From Pseudomonas sp. B21-048 (GTDB taxonomy: Bacteria; Pseudomonadota; Gammaproteobacteria; Pseudomonadales; Pseudomonadaceae): a stretch of 64,000 nt of DNA. The notes under the pieces were generated by a model. That model saw nothing but the letters and a program-made list of their open reading frames with translations, searched no databases and was not told the origin of the DNA. Location: NCBI RefSeq assembly GCF_024748615.1, contig NZ_CP087168.1:2356001-2420000 (forward strand). Reading direction: 5' to 3'. Below are positions 61,163 through 64,000 of this stretch, piece by piece; position 1 is the stretch's first letter, and each line of letters starts with the position of its first letter. The position numbers and the translations under genes are program-made.

Positions 61163-62104
61163 GTGATGCGCTGGATGCTGCTGTTGTTCATCAGTCTGAG
61201 CCTGCCGGCCCTGGCCGATCCCGATTACGCACTCAAGTCCCGACAGATCGCCGAAGGCACCTGGCTGCTGGAAGGCAGCACCGATAATTTCGCCAAGAGC
61301 AACGGTGGCAACATCGTCAACACCGCGTTCATCGTCACCGAGAAAGGCGTGGTGGTGATCGACACCGGGCCGTCGAAGCGCTATGGCGAAGCGCTGCGCA
61401 AAGCAATTGCGACGACCACCGATAAACCGGTGATCCAGGTGCTGCTGACCCATCACCATCCTGATCATGTGCTGGGCAATCAGGCTTTCACCGACGTGCC
61501 GATCGGAGCCTTGGCCGGTACCACTGAACTGTTGCAGCAACAGGGTGAGGCCATGGCGGAAAACATGTATCGACTGGTGGGTGACTGGATGCGCGGCACC
61601 GAAGTGGTGTTGCCGACGCAGACGCTGACGCCCGGCGTGCAAAGTTTTGGGAACCACGATTTGCGCCTGCTGAGTCTGGGTGGGCACACCGGCGCGGATC
61701 TGGCTATTCTCGACCAGAAAACCGGCGTGCTGTTTGCCGGGGACCTGGTGTTTTATCAACGTGCGCTGACCACGCCCAACAGCCCGGGGTTGTCGGTGTG
61801 GCTGGCGGACATCGCGACCCTGCAAGATTTGCCGTGGACGCTGATCGTCCCCGGCCATGGGCCGGTGGCCACGGACACACAACCGTTCGAGCAAATGCGC
61901 GATTACCTGACCTGGCTGGACCAGCTGATGCGCGATGGCGCCGCTCATGGCAGCGACATGGCCGAGATGATCCGCAGCCCCATCCCTCAACGTTTCGCGG
62001 GGATCAGCTTGAGCCGTTATGAGCTGATTCGCAGTGTCAGTCATTTGTACCCTCGTTACGAACGGGGGCAGATGACCCGTGTTGATTCGGGCATGCGCAA
62101 GTGA
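61163..62104 (+). CDS. Quinoprotein relay system zinc metallohydrolase
   Basis: A 313-residue secreted MBL-fold protein: signal peptide (MRWMLLLFISLSLPALA), metal motif LLTHHHPDHVLGNQAF, LSLGGHTGADLAIL, VLFAGDLVFYQRAL, and LIVPGHGPVATDT. The family (relay system metallohydrolase 1) occurs with the SoxYZ-like carrier and quinoprotein dehydrogenases. It is 12 bp after the carrier gene. Substrate unknown. Confidence 0.9.
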   Translation: MMRWMLLLFISLSLPALADPDYALKSRQIAEGTWLLEGSTDNFAKSNGGNIVNTAFIVTEKGVVVIDTGPSKRYGEALRKAIATTTDKPVIQVLLTHHHPDHVLGNQAFTDVPIGALAGTTELLQQQGEAMAENMYRLVGDWMRGTEVVLPTQTLTPGVQSFGNHDLRLLSLGGHTGADLAILDQKTGVLFAGDLVFYQRALTTPNSPGLSVWLADIATLQDLPWTLIVPGHGPVATDTQPFEQMRDYLTWLDQLMRDGAAHGSDMAEMIRSPIPQRFAGISLSRYELIRSVSHLYPRYERGQMTRVDSGMRK

Positions 62105-62105
62105 T

Positions 62106-62217
62106 GATCGTTCCCACGCTCCCGCGTGGGAATGCAGCCCGGGACGCTCCGCGTCCCATCCAGAGCCGAACGCGGAGCGTCCGTTGAGGCATTCCTTTGC
62201 TGCGCGTGGGAACGATC
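62106..62217. repeat. Palindromic repeat (GATCGTTCCCACGC family)
   Basis: GATCGTTCCCACGCTCCCGC at the left and GCGTGGGAACGATC at the right, with inner GGACGCTCCGCGTCC. It separates the pedF operon from pedH and so may end the operon's transcript. Confidence 0.88.
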
Positions 62218-62243
62218 AATCCGCGACCCATTCCCTCCGACCC

Positions 62244-62336
62244 GGTACTAAGGAACTAGCAATCTCCGCATTGCGGGCAATTGTTGCAAGGGCGGCGGCG
62301 CCCAAGAATCTGCACCAGACCGGGAAAATTTCCCGG
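62244..62336 (+). promoter_or_regulatory. pedH promoter: shared element copy D plus CCGGGAAAATTTCCCGG dyad
   Basis: GGTACTAAGGAACTA at 62244-62258 is the most divergent copy of the ped-cluster element. CCGGGAAAATTTCCCGG at 62320-62336 is a perfect dyad (8-bp arms around one A), 29 bp before the pedH start. pedE has the same two parts in the same order. Confidence 0.6.
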
Positions 62337-62365
62337 GTATAACAAAAACCGCAGAGGCAGCCGTC

Positions 62366-64000
62366 ATGACCCAACCCGCACGTCGCCAACCCTTCGTTTT
62401 GAGCATGCTGCTCAGTGCCATGCTGTTGTCTGGCCAGGCATTGGCCGCAGTCTCCGATCAAGACATCCTCCAGGACCCGAAGAACCCGGAGCAGGTCGTC
62501 ACCAATGGCCTGGGCGTCCAGGGTCAGCGCTACAGCCCGCTGGACACCCTCAATGTCGACAACGTGAAGGATCTGCGCCCGGTCTGGGCCTTTTCGTTCG
62601 GCGGGGAAAAGCAGCGCGGTCAGCAGGCACAGCCGATGATCAAGGACGGCGTGATGTACATGACCGGCTCCTACTCGCGGGTGTTCGCGGTGGATGCGCG
62701 CACCGGCAGAAAGCTCTGGCAATACGATGCGCGCCTGCCCGATGACATCCGCCCGTGCTGCGACGTGATCAACCGGGGCGTTGCGCTGTATGGCGATCTG
62801 GTGATTTTCGGCACCCTCGACGCCAAACTCGTGGCCCTGAACAAAGACACCGGCAAAGTGGTGTGGAGCAAGAAAGTCGCCGACCACAAGGAAGGTTATT
62901 CCATCAGCGCCGCGCCATTGGTGATCAACGGCAAATTGATCACCGGCGTGGCCGGTGGCGAGTTCGGGGTGGTGGGCAAGATCGAAGCCTACGATCCGAA
63001 AAACGGCAGCCTGCTGTGGAGCCGACCAACCGTTGAAGGCCACATGGGCTATGTCTACAAGGACGGCAAAGCGGTAGAAAACGGCATCTCCGGCGGCGAA
63101 GCGGGCAAGACCTGGCCGGGCGATCTGTGGAAAACCGGCGGCGCGGCGCCTTGGCTGGGCGGCTACTACGACCCGGAAACCAATCTGCTGCTGTTCGGCA
63201 CCGGCAACCCGGCTCCCTGGAACTCGCACCTGCGTCCTGGCGACAACCTCTACTCGTCGTCGCGTCTGGCGCTGAACCCGGATGACGGCACGATCAAATG
63301 GCACTTCCAGAGCACCCCTCACGACGGTTGGGACTATGACGGCGTGAACGAACTGGTGTCATTCAATTACAGCGAAGGGGGCAAGGAAATCAAAGCCGCA
63401 GCCACGGCGGACCGTAACGGTTTCTTCTACGTGCTCGATCGCACCAACGGCAAATTCATCCGCGGCTTCCCGTTCGTGGACAAGATCACCTGGGCCAGCG
63501 GCCTGGATAAAAATGGCCGGCCGATCTACAACGAAGCCGGTCGTCCGGGGGCGCCGGGCTCTGACGCCAAAGGCAGTTCAGTCTTCGTCGCGCCAGCGTT
63601 CCTTGGGGCGAAAAACTGGATGCCGATGGCCTACAACAAAGACACCGGCCTGTTCTATGTGCCGTCCAACGAGTGGGGCATGGACATCTGGAACGAAGGC
63701 ATCGCCTACAAGAAAGGCGCGGCGTTCCTCGGTGCCGGCTTCACCATCAAACCGTTGAATGAAGACTACATCGGCGTGCTGCGCGCCATCGACCCGAAAA
63801 CCGGCAAGGAAGTCTGGCGCCACAAGAACTTCGCACCGCTGTGGGGCGGGGTGCTGACCACCAAGGGCAACCTGGTGTTCACCGGTACGCCAGAAGGTTT
63901 TCTGCAAGCGTTCAACGCCAAGACCGGCGAGAAAGTCTGGGAATTCCAGACCGGTTCCGGCGTGCTGGGCTCGCCCATCACCTGGGAAATGGACGGCGAA
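62366..64000 (+). CDS. pedH: PQQ-dependent alcohol dehydrogenase, lanthanide type (3'-truncated by window)
   Basis: The first 545 residues are present; the end lies off the right edge. Signal peptide ([16 protein letters not shown]), propeller W-motifs, vicinal disulfide [12 protein letters not shown], and the active site [17 protein letters not shown]. The Asp two residues after the catalytic Asp is the extra ligand that marks lanthanide-dependent enzymes (XoxF/PedH type). P. putida PedH needs La-Sm ions. AGAGG ribosome-binding site. It has its own promoter, separate from the pedF operon. Confidence 0.95.
   Translation, partial: MTQPARRQPFVLSMLLSAMLLSGQALAAVSDQDILQDPKNPEQVVTNGLGVQGQRYSPLDTLNVDNVKDLRPVWAFSFGGEKQRGQQAQPMIKDGVMYMTGSYSRVFAVDARTGRKLWQYDARLPDDIRPCCDVINRGVALYGDLVIFGTLDAKLVALNKDTGKVVWSKKVADHKEGYSISAAPLVINGKLITGVAGGEFGVVGKIEAYDPKNGSLLWSRPTVEGHMGYVYKDGKAVENGISGGEAGKTWPGDLWKTGGAAPWLGGYYDPETNLLLFGTGNPAPWNSHLRPGDNLYSSSRLALNPDDGTIKWHFQSTPHDGWDYDGVNELVSFNYSEGGKEIKAAATADRNGFFYVLDRTNGKFIRGFPFVDKITWASGLDKNGRPIYNEAGRPGAPGSDAKGSSVFVAPAFLGAKNWMPMAYNKDTGLFYVPSNEWGMDIWNEGIAYKKGAAFLGAGFTIKPLNEDYIGVLRAIDPKTGKEVWRHKNFAPLWGGVLTTKGNLVFTGTPEGFLQAFNAKTGEKVWEFQTGSGVLGSPITWEMDGE

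Overview
The window is a GC-rich chromosomal segment of a Pseudomonas of the fluorescens/putida type. This rests on the gene content (bkd operon with divergent bkdR, a P. putida-style ped alcohol-oxidation cluster, AlkC-type repair protein) and on many interspersed palindromic repeats of three families (GTAGGAGC..., GTGGCGAGGGGGC..., GATCGTTCCCACGC...) typical of these genomes. The species call is inference; no rRNA is present.

Layout. 0-7.5 kb: start of an unknown gene, topB, a DUF427 protein, and an MHS-type transporter plus GMC oxidoreductase with a divergent LysR regulator. 7.5-13.9 kb: a compact seven-gene minus-strand operon that joins a thermostable-hemolysin-family protein, an AMP-ligase-like protein, a haem-oxygenase-fold diiron oxidase-like protein, an SDR and a periplasmic helical-repeat protein to an OmpR-type regulator and its sensor kinase. 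It looks like a biosynthetic pathway with its own sensor. 14-18.8 kb: cytochrome b561, AlkC, a KefC-type antiporter, a small conserved-looking protein and an FKBP isomerase. 18.3-27 kb: an accessory and partly decaying zone. It holds an orphan pyocin toxin remnant with a frameshift plus an intact immunity-like gene, fused to a 5'-truncated dmeF; two unknown paralogous proteins in an operon with a soluble kinase/regulator pair beside them; two HTH-only LuxR genes; a P450 with an internal deletion; and a truncated ArsR.

27-36 kb: LysE exporter with LysR, a small membrane protein, branched-chain aminotransferase, and the branched-chain keto-acid dehydrogenase operon bkdA1-bkdA2-bkdB-lpdV with bkdR. 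36-39.3 kb: a conspicuous AT-rich island of two genes, a RloC/PrrC-like ATPase with a candidate anticodon-nuclease triad and an unknown helical protein. This is the best candidate for an uncharacterised defence system. 39.5-43.1 kb: sulfide detoxification (persulfide dioxygenase-like enzyme, BigR-like repressor with a perfect operator palindrome, sulfide:quinone oxidoreductase, TauE/SafE exporter), followed by a porin.

44.7-64 kb: the ped/exa cluster for PQQ-dependent alcohol oxidation. It comprises NosP-like FIST protein and NahK/PedS1-like kinase, AgmR, a CXXCW protein, an ABC system with beta-propeller, the PedS2/PedR2-like pair, a pentapeptide protein, a Ca-type dehydrogenase (PedE), cytochrome PedF, accessory periplasmic proteins and the start of a lanthanide-type dehydrogenase (PedH), which runs off the window. 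Four promoters in the cluster share a 15-bp element close to AGTACCAAGGTAGTA, which suggests one common activator.
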